Positions 8,278 to 17,400 of a DNA stretch of 64,000 nucleotides are shown piece after piece (within the stretch, counting starts at the first letter, position 1; every line of letters starts with the position of its first letter). The position numbers and the translations under genes were made by a program. Source of the stretch: Kumtagia sp963820075 (lineage in GTDB: Bacteria; Pseudomonadota; Alphaproteobacteria; Rhizobiales; Rhizobiaceae); the NCBI GenBank assembly GCA_963820075.1, contig CAWFYS010000006.1:186001-250000 (forward strand). Reading direction: 5' to 3'. The notes below the pieces were generated by a model that was not told the DNA's origin, did no database searches, and saw only the letters and a program-made list of their open reading frames with translations.

Positions 8278-9414
8278 ATGACACTCTTATGCGCGATCGG
8301 CCTGATGAGCGGCACCTCGATGGACGGCATCGATCTCGCTTTGTTGAGAACAGACGGCGAAAGCGCGGTCGAGCGCGGGCCATCCTTCTTCGTGCCTTAC
8401 GAGGCCCCGTTCCGGGCACGCATCGAGACCGGTCTTGTGGATGCCAAGTCGATCGGGCGCCGCCAAGATCGGCCCGGCGCCCTCCCGGCGCTCGAACGCG
8501 AGATTACCATGCGGCATGCCGATGCGGTGGCGCGGTTCCTGAAGGAGGGCGCGCGCGGCTGGAGCAAGCCCGAAATCATCGGTTTCCACGGCCAGACGGT
8601 CCTGCATCGCCCCGAGAAGGGCGTGACCGTGCAACTCGGAGACGGGCCGCTGCTTTGCAAGCTCACGGGCCTGCCGGTCGTTTATGATATGCGTGCCAAC
8701 GACATGAATTTCGGCGGGCAGGGGGCACCGCTGGTGCCGGCCTATCATGCCGCGCTCGCGCGATCGCTTGCCCGGGAACTTGCCGAAAAACACCCAATCG
8801 CTTTCGTCAATATCGGCGGGATTTCCAATGTCACCTACGTTCCGGCGGCCGGCGATCCGGTCGCCTTCGACAGCGGGCCGGGCAACGCCCTCATCGACCA
8901 GTGGGTTGCGCGCGAAGGGGGCGTTCCCTTTGATTGCGGCGGCGCCATCGCCAGCGAGGGCGGCGTTATCGAAAGCGTGGTCGATGCCTATCTCGACAAC
9001 CCGTACTTCTCAAAGACCGGCGCCAAATCATTGGACCGCAACGATTTCACGCTGGCGCCGGCGGACGGCCTCGAACTCGCCGACGGTGCGCGTACCCTTG
9101 CCGCTGTCTCCGCGCGCGCAATCCTGAAAGCCGCGGAGCAGATGCCGGCAATGCCAAAACTCTGGATTATCTGCGGCGGCGGGCGAAAGAACCCTCATAT
9201 CGTCGGCGATCTCGGGAAAGGCGCCGAACGGACTGATTCGCAAGTGATTCTCGCCGAGGATGCGGGTCTTGACGGCGATGCGATGGAGGCGGAAGCCTGG
9301 GCCTATCTGGCCGTGCGTTCGCTGCGCGAACTGCCGCTCACCTTTCCCACCACGACCGGATGCCGCCAGCCGGTGACGGGCGGCGTTCTGGCGAAACCCG
9401 AACCGGGCGGGTGA
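8278..9414 (+). CDS. anmK: Anhydro-N-acetylmuramic acid kinase
   Basis: Recycles cell-wall 1,6-anhydro-MurNAc to MurNAc-6-phosphate in the cytoplasm. The 378-residue length is typical. The hallmark N-terminus IGLMSGTSMDGIDL is present, as are the ASKHA-fold phosphate loops (FVNIGGISNVTY) and DSGPGNALID. The ATG at 8278 begins directly at the family motif. The gene is divergent from tyrS, an arrangement common in alphaproteobacteria (from memory). Confidence 0.96.
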   Translation: MTLLCAIGLMSGTSMDGIDLALLRTDGESAVERGPSFFVPYEAPFRARIETGLVDAKSIGRRQDRPGALPALEREITMRHADAVARFLKEGARGWSKPEIIGFHGQTVLHRPEKGVTVQLGDGPLLCKLTGLPVVYDMRANDMNFGGQGAPLVPAYHAALARSLARELAEKHPIAFVNIGGISNVTYVPAAGDPVAFDSGPGNALIDQWVAREGGVPFDCGGAIASEGGVIESVVDAYLDNPYFSKTGAKSLDRNDFTLAPADGLELADGARTLAAVSARAILKAAEQMPAMPKLWIICGGGRKNPHIVGDLGKGAERTDSQVILAEDAGLDGDAMEAEAWAYLAVRSLRELPLTFPTTTGCRQPVTGGVLAKPEPGG

Positions 9415-9540
9415 GGTTTGGCGGTCGTCCAAGCAGGATTCTGCGCGATCGCCATCGTACCGCACGATCTGCCTGCGTTCACCATGCCGCGCCCTCACCA
9501 AACCAGGACCCAGCCGTCATACGTCACCGATCTCATGACG

Positions 9541-9569
9541 GGCGGCCCTGTCCAGATTGCCGGGCCGCC
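9541..9569. terminator. Hairpin between convergent anmK and GMC dehydrogenase genes
   Basis: GGCGGCCC (9541-9548) and GGGCCGCC (9562-9569) form a perfect 8-bp GC stem with a 13-base loop. It sits between two convergent genes. No long T-run follows, so factor-independent termination is possible but not certain. Confidence 0.5.
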
Positions 9570-9586
9570 TGTCTGACAATTGGCTT

Positions 9587-11158
9587 TCAGATCTGGCCAG
9601 CAGACATTTGCTGCGCGATATGATCGGCCTGACGCAGGGCCAGTGTCACGATTGTAAGCGTCGGATTTTCGGCGCCCCCGGTGGTGAACTGGCTGCCATC
9701 AGAGACAAAAAGGTTATTGATATCGTGCGTTTGTCCGAACTTGTTGACGACGCCGTCCGCCGGCTTCTCGCTCATCCGGTTGGTGCCGAGATTGTGGGTT
9801 GAAGGATAGGGCGGTGTCGGGAAGGTGCGGGTCGCGCCGACCGCTTCATACAGGGCCTTGCCTTGCTGATAGGCGTGGTTGCGCATTGCGACATCATTGG
9901 CATGGTCGGTGAACCACACATCGGGGATAGGCATGCCGTATTTGTCCTTCAATTCTGCGTGGAGCTTTACGGCGTTCTGTTCCTGCGGCATGTCCTCGCC
10001 GACGATCCACATGCCAGCCATAGAATCGTAGCGGTCGAGCGCGGAGGTGAAGGATCGGCCCCATGCGCCGGGGTCGAGGAAGGCGGCCATGAACGGGATC
10101 CCCAGCGCCAACGTCTCCATCTCGTAGCCTCCCGAGAACCCGCGAGACGGATCGTGCTTGGCTTCATCGCGGATGATGCCCGCCATGGTCGTGCCGCGAT
10201 AGAAGTGAACCGGCTTCTCGAAGATCGCGTAAACCGATCCGGTCGTGTGGCGCATGTAGTTCTTTCCGACCTGACCCGAGGAATTGGCCAGGCCGTCGGG
10301 GAACATGTTCGACGCCGAATTGAGCAGCAGTCGGGGGCTTTCGATCGAGTTCCCGGCAACGCAGACGATGCGCGCCTTCTGGCTCTGCAGATTCCCGTCC
10401 TTGTCGGCGTAAACGACGTTCGTCACCTTGCCGGTCGCGTCGTGCTCGATCCTGACTACATGAGCATCCGGCCGGACCTCCAGCTTGCCGGTCTCCTCAC
10501 CCTTCGGGATCTCGGTATAAAGCGTCGACCATTTCGCACCCCACTTGCAGCCCTGGAAACAGAAGCCGGTTTGCTGGCAGCCCATGCGGCCGTCACGTTC
10601 GGCCGAGTTGATCGCCATGTTGCCGGTGTGACACTCCTTGTAGCCAAGCTTGTCGGCGCCCGCCTTGAAAATCAGGAAATTATTGTTGCCGGGCAGGCCC
10701 TCGATGCCGCTGGTGCGGGTAACACCCATCTTGTCCTCGGCCTTGGCGTAGTAGGGTTCGAGGTCGGCAAGCGTGAGCGGCCAGTCGAGCAGCGTGGCAC
10801 CCTCGATCTTGCCGTAATTTGTAAGAGCCTTGAATTCATGCTCCTGGAATCGCAGAGACGCGCCTGCCCAGTGCGTGGTTGTGCCGCCAACCGCCTTGAC
10901 GATCCAGGCAGGCAGGTTCGGAAAGTCCTTCGAGACACGCCAGCCACCGCCGGTCGTGCGGTTGTCCAGCCAGGCGAGCTGGGAAAAACTGTCCCATTCG
11001 TCATTGATGAAGTCGCTGTATTCGATGCGCGGTCCCGCTTCCAGAATGACGACGTCGATGCCTTTCTGTGCGAGTTCGCTGCCAAGCGTGCCGCCGCCGG
11101 CTCCCGAACCGATGATGACGACCACCTTGTCGTCGTCGAGATCGTATTTCGCTGCCAT
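9587..11158 (-). CDS. GMC-family FAD dehydrogenase, gluconate 2-dehydrogenase large-subunit type
   Basis: A 523-residue FAD oxidoreductase. The nucleotide-binding motif GSGAGGGTLG is at about residues 17-26, a Cys-containing stretch reads CQQTGFCFQGCKWG, and the C-terminal GMC region has NLGTNRM and NPTLTI. Relatives oxidise sugar alcohols or sugar acids (gluconate, fructose, sorbitol) in the periplasm. No signal peptide is visible. The partner encoded just upstream has a Tat signal, so piggy-back export is the natural inference. The start at 11158 has a GGGAGGAAACC ribosome site. The usual third subunit, a cytochrome c, is not adjacent. The substrate cannot be told from sequence. Confidence 0.88.
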   Translation of the reverse strand: MAAKYDLDDDKVVVIIGSGAGGGTLGSELAQKGIDVVILEAGPRIEYSDFINDEWDSFSQLAWLDNRTTGGGWRVSKDFPNLPAWIVKAVGGTTTHWAGASLRFQEHEFKALTNYGKIEGATLLDWPLTLADLEPYYAKAEDKMGVTRTSGIEGLPGNNNFLIFKAGADKLGYKECHTGNMAINSAERDGRMGCQQTGFCFQGCKWGAKWSTLYTEIPKGEETGKLEVRPDAHVVRIEHDATGKVTNVVYADKDGNLQSQKARIVCVAGNSIESPRLLLNSASNMFPDGLANSSGQVGKNYMRHTTGSVYAIFEKPVHFYRGTTMAGIIRDEAKHDPSRGFSGGYEMETLALGIPFMAAFLDPGAWGRSFTSALDRYDSMAGMWIVGEDMPQEQNAVKLHAELKDKYGMPIPDVWFTDHANDVAMRNHAYQQGKALYEAVGATRTFPTPPYPSTHNLGTNRMSEKPADGVVNKFGQTHDINNLFVSDGSQFTTGGAENPTLTIVTLALRQADHIAQQMSAGQI

Positions 11159-11198
11159 GGTTTCCTCCCAAAGGCGCTGAACTGGGATGAAGTGGCGA

Positions 11199-11738
11199 TC
11201 AGAGCCACTCGATATCGTTGAACCCGCGTTGCATGTAGCCGCCCTGCGAGAAGGACTCGCCCTCATAGCCGAAGATCGGCCATATATCCTTCTGGTTGTA
11301 GAGGCCGACGACGAGCCCGCCGCGGATCGCCTGGAAGAATGGCGTTCCCTCGATCTTGGTGAGCAGAATGACGCGGTCGTTTTCCCAGCCGACGCCCCCA
11401 TAGCCGCCGTCGCCCGCGCTGGCGTCCAGATCGGCCACGCCTTTCTCGATCAGATCCTTGTGGGCGGGATCCTTGGCTGCCTTCTCGTCGTGCGACTTGA
11501 CGGCAATGGCGTAATATTTGTCGGGGACCTGATCGTGCGGATAGATGTCCCGCGCCATCTGGATCAGCGTGGCCATCGTTTCAGGCTGGAGCGTCGTCGT
11601 TTCGAGGCCCCAGGCATGCTGCGGACTGATCACGGCACGACCGCTGATCACCAGCAAGGCACCCGCACCGAGCATACCGCCGCGCCGCAGGATCTCGCGC
11701 CGCGAGAGGCCGGGGCCCGGTTGATAGACTGTCACCAT
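11199..11738 (-). CDS. Gluconate 2-dehydrogenase subunit 3-family protein with Tat signal
   Basis: The small partner of the GMC dehydrogenase, 179 residues. The N-terminus carries a twin-arginine signal, SRREILRRGGMLGAGALLVI, so the folded complex should go through the Tat translocase. The rest matches the small gamma-type subunit of membrane gluconate/fructose dehydrogenases, which stabilises the flavoprotein. Start at 11738 (MVTVYQPG), preceded by a GGGAGGA ribosome site; an upstream in-frame ATG would add an unlikely tail. Forty bases separate it from the dehydrogenase gene, so the two form an operon. Confidence 0.87.
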   Translation of the reverse strand: MVTVYQPGPGLSRREILRRGGMLGAGALLVISGRAVISPQHAWGLETTTLQPETMATLIQMARDIYPHDQVPDKYYAIAVKSHDEKAAKDPAHKDLIEKGVADLDASAGDGGYGGVGWENDRVILLTKIEGTPFFQAIRGGLVVGLYNQKDIWPIFGYEGESFSQGGYMQRGFNDIEWL

Positions 11739-11816
11739 TTCATCCTCCCTTGCTTGCTGTTTGCGCCGGCAGGCGCATCTCGCTGGCTGGGTCAGCAATC
11801 CGCCGGATTCAGCGGG

Positions 11817-12218
11817 CTACTTGTAGCGGCCGTGCCGCTGCAGCACTTCGATCTGGTAGCCGTCGGGGTCCGCCACGAAGAAGAACCGCGCAAGGAGCCC
11901 TCCGTCGCGGTTGAACTCGACGATCTTGCGTGGATTGAAGCCGGATGCCTCGAAACGCTGGTGTTCCGCGTCGAGATCGGCAACGCAAAAAGCGAGGTGC
12001 CCATAACCATCGCCAAGCGCGTAGGGGTCTTCCCGGCCTTTATTGATGGTCAGCTCGAGCTCGAAATCGGCTTCCGGACTGCGCAGGTAAACAAGCGTGA
12101 AGGTGTCGAACTCCAGCCTGTCCGCAATTTCGAGGCCAAACGCGCTTTGATAGAAATTGCATGCGCGCGCCTCATCCAGCACCCGGATCATCGAATGGAT
12201 TGCTTTTGCCAATCGCAT
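11817..12218 (-). CDS. VOC-family protein, lactoylglutathione lyase-like
   Basis: A 133-residue vicinal-oxygen-chelate protein with the paired beta-alpha-beta-beta-beta modules of glyoxalase I. Features are HSMIRVLDEARACNFYQSAFG near the start, a central GYGHLAFCVADL, and a C-terminal DPDGYQIEVLQ where the metal Glu is expected. Length and motifs fit GloA-type glyoxalases, which convert methylglyoxal-glutathione adducts. VOC substrates are hard to predict, so this is a family-level call. It lies 78 bp upstream of the GMC dehydrogenase pair on the same strand and could be cotranscribed. Confidence 0.85.
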   Translation of the reverse strand: MRLAKAIHSMIRVLDEARACNFYQSAFGLEIADRLEFDTFTLVYLRSPEADFELELTINKGREDPYALGDGYGHLAFCVADLDAEHQRFEASGFNPRKIVEFNRDGGLLARFFFVADPDGYQIEVLQRHGRYK

Positions 12219-12380
12219 CTCCAGTCAGTCAGACACCGCCGATGGTGCCAGTTATGATAGGCGCCGCAAAAAAAGGGTGGCAGCCCGTTACCACGGCGCG
12301 AAAAATCGCCGGCTGACTCCCCAGGATGGTGGCGGGATGCCGGCTTCGGCGTAGCCTTCCCCATAACCACGCCTCGATAC

Positions 12381-12420
12381 TGTCAGAGTTGACACCAATC
12401 CGCGCTGTCAGGATCTGACA
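12381..12420. promoter_or_regulatory. Two tandem inverted repeats of the TGTCA/TGACA type
   Basis: TGTCAGAGTTGACA (12381-12394) and TGTCAGGATCTGACA (12406-12420) are two dyads with nearly identical half-sites and centres about 25 bp apart. They lie in the 303-bp divergent region between the VOC gene and tetR. They look like paired sites for a dimeric regulator but differ completely from the TetR operator nearby, so a second regulator is implied. Confidence 0.55.
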
Positions 12421-12460
12421 ACAATGTGCGATTGTGATGCCTATTTTGCGGTGCAGCATA

Positions 12461-12503
12461 TTGACTGAGAACGATCATTCGCATAATATGAGAATGAACG
12501 TTC
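12461..12503 (+). promoter_or_regulatory. Sigma-70-type promoter overlapped by a TetR operator
   Basis: TTGACT (12461-12466), 17 bp, then TAATAT (12484-12489) is close to the ideal vegetative promoter. It is overlapped by an inverted repeat: GAACGATCATTC (12469-12480) and GAATGAACGTTC (12492-12503), with 12-bp arms and one mismatch. This places a repressor dimer across the spacer and -10, the classic autoregulatory layout for the tetR-RND operon downstream. Confidence 0.85.
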
Positions 12504-12521
12504 GCTCTTTCCGGTGTCAAT

Positions 12522-13190
12522 ATGTCGCAACCAGCCTATCTAGCCTTGCCCGAATCACCTGACGGCACCGAGGGACAGGCCCTTTCGCGTGCGGAGCGGC
12601 GTGACCTGCAGACGCAGCGCATTCTGGATGCGGCGAAGGCCTGCTTCGTGCGCTACGGCTTCCAGGGCGCCTCCATGCAGCAGATCTGCACTGAAGCCGG
12701 CATGAGCCCCGGCGCGCTCTATCGCTACTTTCCGTCCAAGGAAGCGATCGTCGAGGCGATCTGCGAGGCTGACCGGCGCGAGGACGCGGAGCTTTTCGCC
12801 AGCGTCCTGAGCGAGCCGGATGTGGTCGAAGGCCTGGTGTTCGGTGCGATGGCTCATATCCGGCACATGCATGAGAACAATGCCGCCGTTCTTTTTGCCG
12901 AGATCAGTGCTGAAGCCATGCGCAACCCGGCGGTCGAAACCACCTGCATGAAGAACATGCAGGAAGTTCAGAAAATGTTTGGCGAATATATCGGCAACGC
13001 GCGGATGCGGGGAGAAATCGACCCGCCGGTCGAACTCGACGTGCTGCTGCCGACGCTGATGGCGATTGCCCACGGCATGGCGCTCAACGACCTGCTGTCG
13101 CTCGGAGTGCCGGCCGAAAAACTCGAGATCATTCTACGGGCGATGGTCGTCGGCATGCTGCGCCCCACGAACCGCCCCGCCCAGAACTGA
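12522..13190 (+). CDS. TetR/AcrR-family transcriptional repressor
   Basis: 222 residues. The N-terminal TetR helix-turn-helix domain lies at about residues 33-80 (ILDAAKACFVRYGFQGASMQ then GALYRYFPSKEAI). The ligand-binding C-terminal domain is variable. It is the first gene of an operon with an RND membrane-fusion protein and pump, so it most likely represses the pump until an inducer binds. The promoter is covered by a good palindrome (12469-12503), supporting autoregulation. The ATG at 12522 follows the promoter closely, leaving a short leader. Confidence 0.93.
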   Translation: MSQPAYLALPESPDGTEGQALSRAERRDLQTQRILDAAKACFVRYGFQGASMQQICTEAGMSPGALYRYFPSKEAIVEAICEADRREDAELFASVLSEPDVVEGLVFGAMAHIRHMHENNAAVLFAEISAEAMRNPAVETTCMKNMQEVQKMFGEYIGNARMRGEIDPPVELDVLLPTLMAIAHGMALNDLLSLGVPAEKLEIILRAMVVGMLRPTNRPAQN

Positions 13191-13227
13191 TCCGATACCG
13201 AACCCTTCCCCTTTTTTGAGCATCAAC

Positions 13228-14433
13228 ATGACCCGCACCCATCCGTTCCTTAGCAAATTCGCCGCGGCGTTGCTCGCGGCGGCGGCGCTACCCGTCGCCG
13301 CTCTGCCCGCCTTCGCCGCCGACGCCGCGCCGATAGCTGCCAGCCCGCTGCCGGCGATCCGGGTGGTGGCGGCCGAGCGGCGCGAACTGGTCGAGACGCT
13401 GAGCGTCAACGGCACCGTCGTGGCGCGCGACGAGGCGGCCGCCGGGACCGATCTGAACGGCATGATCGTGACCGCGCTGAACGCCGACATCGGCGATATC
13501 GTGAAAAAGGGCGACGTGCTTGCCGTCCTCGACCGCTCGATGCTCCAGACGCAGCTCGCCCAGATGCAGGCTACGCGTGCACAGGCGGAAGCAAGCGTGG
13601 CCCAGATGGAGGCCCAGATCGCTGACGCCAGGATCGGCGTGAAGCAGGGCGATGAGGCGCTGGAGCGGGCGATCGCCCTTCAGAAGAAGGCAGTCGCCAC
13701 GCAGGCACAACTCGACAATGCCGAGAACGCCGCCGACAGCGCGCGGGCGAAAGTCGATTCGGCGGTGAAGGCGCTGGCCGCTACGTACGCCCAGCTCGCG
13801 GTCATCGACGCCCAGATGGACGGGGTGCGCGTGCAGATCGACAAGACCGAGGTGCGCGCCCCGGCCGATGGCCTGGTGCTGGCGCGGGCGGCGACCGTGG
13901 GCGGCATCGTTTCGCCGACCACCGGTCCGTTGTTCCGCATCGCGATCGATGCCGAGTTCGAGCTTGAGGCGAACGTCGCCGAAACCGCGCTGCCGCGGCT
14001 TTCCGCCGGCATGAAGAGCGCGGTCGTGCTGCCGGGGATAGAGGAAAGGATCGAGGGTTCGATCCGAAGGATTGCGCCCGAGGTCGATCAGAAGTCGAGG
14101 CTTGGCCTGATCCGCATCGCCTTGCCGAAGGACGCGCCGGCCAGGGCCGGCAGCTTCGCGCGCGGCGAGATTGAAATCGTCCGGCGCGAGGGCGTCTCCG
14201 TGCCGATTTCGGCGGTGCTCTACCAGGGCGAGAAGCCGCTGCTCCAGGTGGTCGCGGCCGGCCGCATCAGCACGACGCCGGTAACGCTCGGCGTCCGGGC
14301 ATCGGGAAGCGTCGAAATTGTCTCGGGCGTCGGTGCGGGAGACGAGGTGGTCGCGCGCGCCGGCACCTTTGTCGCCGACGGCGATATGGTGACGCCGGTG
14401 CGCGACGAGCCCACGGGGGCGGTCAAGCCATGA
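13228..14433 (+). CDS. RND efflux periplasmic adaptor (membrane-fusion protein)
   Basis: 401 residues. A signal peptide (FAAALLAAAALPVAALPAFA) leads to the periplasm. Then come a split biotinyl-lipoyl domain (ALNADIGDIVKKGDVLAVLD and VRAPADGLVLARAATVGG) flanking an alpha-helical hairpin, then beta-barrel and membrane-proximal domains. It would link the inner-membrane pump to an outer-membrane channel. The ATG at 13228 lies 37 bp after tetR. The end overlaps the pump start by 4 bp (ATGA), so translation is coupled. No outer-membrane factor gene is present nearby, so a TolC-like protein encoded elsewhere is presumably used. Confidence 0.93.
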   Translation: MTRTHPFLSKFAAALLAAAALPVAALPAFAADAAPIAASPLPAIRVVAAERRELVETLSVNGTVVARDEAAAGTDLNGMIVTALNADIGDIVKKGDVLAVLDRSMLQTQLAQMQATRAQAEASVAQMEAQIADARIGVKQGDEALERAIALQKKAVATQAQLDNAENAADSARAKVDSAVKALAATYAQLAVIDAQMDGVRVQIDKTEVRAPADGLVLARAATVGGIVSPTTGPLFRIAIDAEFELEANVAETALPRLSAGMKSAVVLPGIEERIEGSIRRIAPEVDQKSRLGLIRIALPKDAPARAGSFARGEIEIVRREGVSVPISAVLYQGEKPLLQVVAAGRISTTPVTLGVRASGSVEIVSGVGAGDEVVARAGTFVADGDMVTPVRDEPTGAVKP

Positions 14434-17400
14434 ACTGGAATTTTTCCGCCTGGGCGATCCGCAACCCTGTTGCGCCGATCCTGCTGTTTATCGTGCTGAT
14501 CCTGTTGGGGCTGATGAGCTTCGGCAAGCTGCCGATCACGCGTTTTCCGAATATCGACGTGCCGATCGTCAACGTGACGGTGATCGACCCGGGCGTGGCG
14601 CCCAGCGAACTGGAAACACAGGTATCCAAGCGCGTCGAGGACGCGGTGGCCAATATTTCCGGCGTCAAGAATGTCATCTCGACGATCACCGAGGGCAGTT
14701 CGCAGACTCTGGTGGAATTCCGCCTGGAGGTCGATACGCAGACCGCGGTGAACGACGTGAAGGACGCCGTCGAGCGGATTCGCGGCGACCTGCCAGCCAC
14801 CGCGGACGCGCCCATCGTGAGCCGCGTCGACGTGGAGGGCCAGGCGATCCTCACCTATGCCGTCTCGGCGCCGGCCATGACGATCGAGGAGCTGTCCTGG
14901 TTCGTGGACGACACGGTCATCCGCAAGATGCAGGGCCTGAAGGGCGTCGCCCGCGTCGACCGCTACGGCGGCGTGACCCGCGAGATCAAGGTCGAACTCG
15001 ACGCCGACCGGCTGAACGCGCTCGGAGCGACCGCCGCGAGCGTCAATCGCGCCCTTTGGGCCGCCAATGTCGACCTGACCGGCGGCAGCGGCAAGTTCGC
15101 CAGCCGCGATCAGGCGATCCGCGCGCTGGGCGGAGCCAAGAGCGTCGCCGACCTCGAATCGCTGGAAATTCCGCTGTCGGGCGGCCGGATGGTGCGGCTC
15201 TCCGACATTGCGACAGTGACTGACTCCTGGGCCGAACCGAAATCGTTCGCCCGCTTCAACAACCAGACGGTCGTCTCCTTCGGCGTCTTCCGCGCGAAGG
15301 GCGCGAGCGACGTGGAGGTGAGCGAACGCGCCGAGGCGGCGATCGCCGCGCTGCAGGAAAGCCATCCGGGCGTGACCGTCACCAAGGTCGACAATTCGGT
15401 CAGCTATACCGAGGGCAATTACGACTCGGCGATGGAGATGCTGATTGAAGGCGCGGCGCTGTCGGTGATCGTCGTGCTACTGTTCCTGCGCAACATCCGC
15501 GCAACAATCGTGGCGGCGGTGGCGCTGCCGCTGTCGATCATCCCGACCTTCTGGGCGCTCGACATGATGGGCTTTTCGCTCAATCTCGTCAGCCTGCTCG
15601 GCATCACTCTGGTGGTCGGCATCCTGGTCGACGACGCCATCGTCGAGATCGAAAACATCGTGCGGCATGTGAAGATGGGCAAGACGCCGTACCGTGCCTC
15701 GCTGGAGGCCGCGGACGAGATCGGGCTGGCCGTCATCGCCATCTCCGCCACCATCATGGCGGTTTTCGCGCCGGTGTCCTTCATGGGCGGTATCGCCGGC
15801 CAGTATTTCAAGCAGTTCGGACTGACAGTGGCGGTCGCGGTGTTCTTCTCGCTGCTGGTGGCGCGACTTATCACGCCGATGATGGCGGCCTATTTCCTGC
15901 GGGCCGAAGGCCATTCCGAGCCCAAGCCGGGGCCGTTCCTGCGCGGCTATCTGGCGCTGCTGCGCGGCACGCTCCGCTTCCGCTGGCTTACCCTGGTCGT
16001 CGGGATCGCCTTCTTTGCCGGCTCCGTCTACGCGACGCGCTTCCTGCCGTCGGGCTTCATTCCACGCGAGGACGCCAGCCGCATCGTGTTTTCGCTTGAG
16101 CTGCCGCCCGGCAGCCTGCTGGACGATACGCGCGCCGTGACCGACGAAGTGACGCGCATGATCCTCGAGCATCCGGAAGTCGAGAACGTCTATGTGATCG
16201 GCGGCGCCAGCCCGACAGGCACGCTGGAGACGCGGCGCGCGACGGTCATCGCCGACCTGCAGCACAAGTCCGAGCGCGACGTGCCGCAATGGGCGATCGA
16301 GGAAACGCTTCTGCAGGAATTGTCCGCGCTGCCCGACGTGCGCGCCTACTTCGTCAATGACCGCGGCGAGCGGGCGCTCGCCTTCGGGGTCATGGGCACC
16401 GACGGCGCCGTTCTCGACGCTCAGGCGCGCAAGATCCAGAGCGCCATGGCGGCGACCGGCAAGTTTCGCGCGGTGAGCTCCAACGCTGCGCTCGACCGGC
16501 CGGAAGTCATTATCGTGCCGAACCTCGTGCGCCTTGCCGAACTGGGTATTTCGACGGCGGCCCTCTCCGAGACCCTGCGCGTGGCTACGATCGGCGACAT
16601 CGACGCCAATCTGGCGAAGTTCACGGTCGGCGACCGGCAGATCCCGATCCGGGTCCAGCTCAACCAGAAGGCCAAGGACGACCTGTCCGTGGTCAGCACC
16701 CTGCCGGTGCCGACTCCGGGCGGCGCGACGGTGCCGCTTTCTTCGGTGGCGGAGATCCGTTTCGGCCAGGGCCCGTCCTCGATCAATCGCTTCAACCGGG
16801 AACGCCGCATCGTCATCGGCGCCGATATGGCGCCGGGGGCGGAATTGAGCGAGGGCCTGGCCATCGTCTGGTCGCTGCCGGAAGTGAAGAGCATGCCGGC
16901 CGGCACCCGCATCCAGGAGACCGGCGATGCCGAGATCATGGGCGAGGTGTTCGAGGGCTTCGCGACGGCCATGACTACCGGCCTCATGCTCGTGCTGGTC
17001 GTGCTTGTCCTGCTGTTCGGTTCCGTGTTCCATTCCTTCACCATCCTCGGCTCGCTGCCGCTGGCGATCGGCGGCGTGGTGGCGGCACTCTGGCTTACCA
17101 ATTCAGCCATCTCGATGCCGGTGGTGATCGGCATCCTGATGCTTATGGGTATCGTGACGAAGAACGCCATCATGCTTGTCGACTTCGCGGTCGAGGAGCT
17201 GAAGCGGGGCGTTCCGCGCAAGGAGGCGATCATCGATGCCGGCCGCAAGCGGGCGCGTCCGATCGTCATGACGACCATCGCCATGTCGGCGGGCATGATC
17301 CCGGCCGCGCTCGGCGTTGGCGACGGCGGCGAATTCCGCGCGCCGATGGCGATCGCGGTAATCGGCGGCCTGCTGGTATCGACGCTGCTGTCGCTGGTGT

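Noticed and set aside
9863..11221. 452-codon open frame antisense to the GMC dehydrogenase
   Set aside because: Composition is that of a GC-rich shadow; the opposite strand carries clear FAD-binding and GMC motifs.
15477..17033. 518-codon open frame antisense to the RND pump
   Set aside because: It mirrors the pump gene in a high-GC genome, is full of His/Arg/Gln with no fold or motif, and lies opposite an intact conserved protein.
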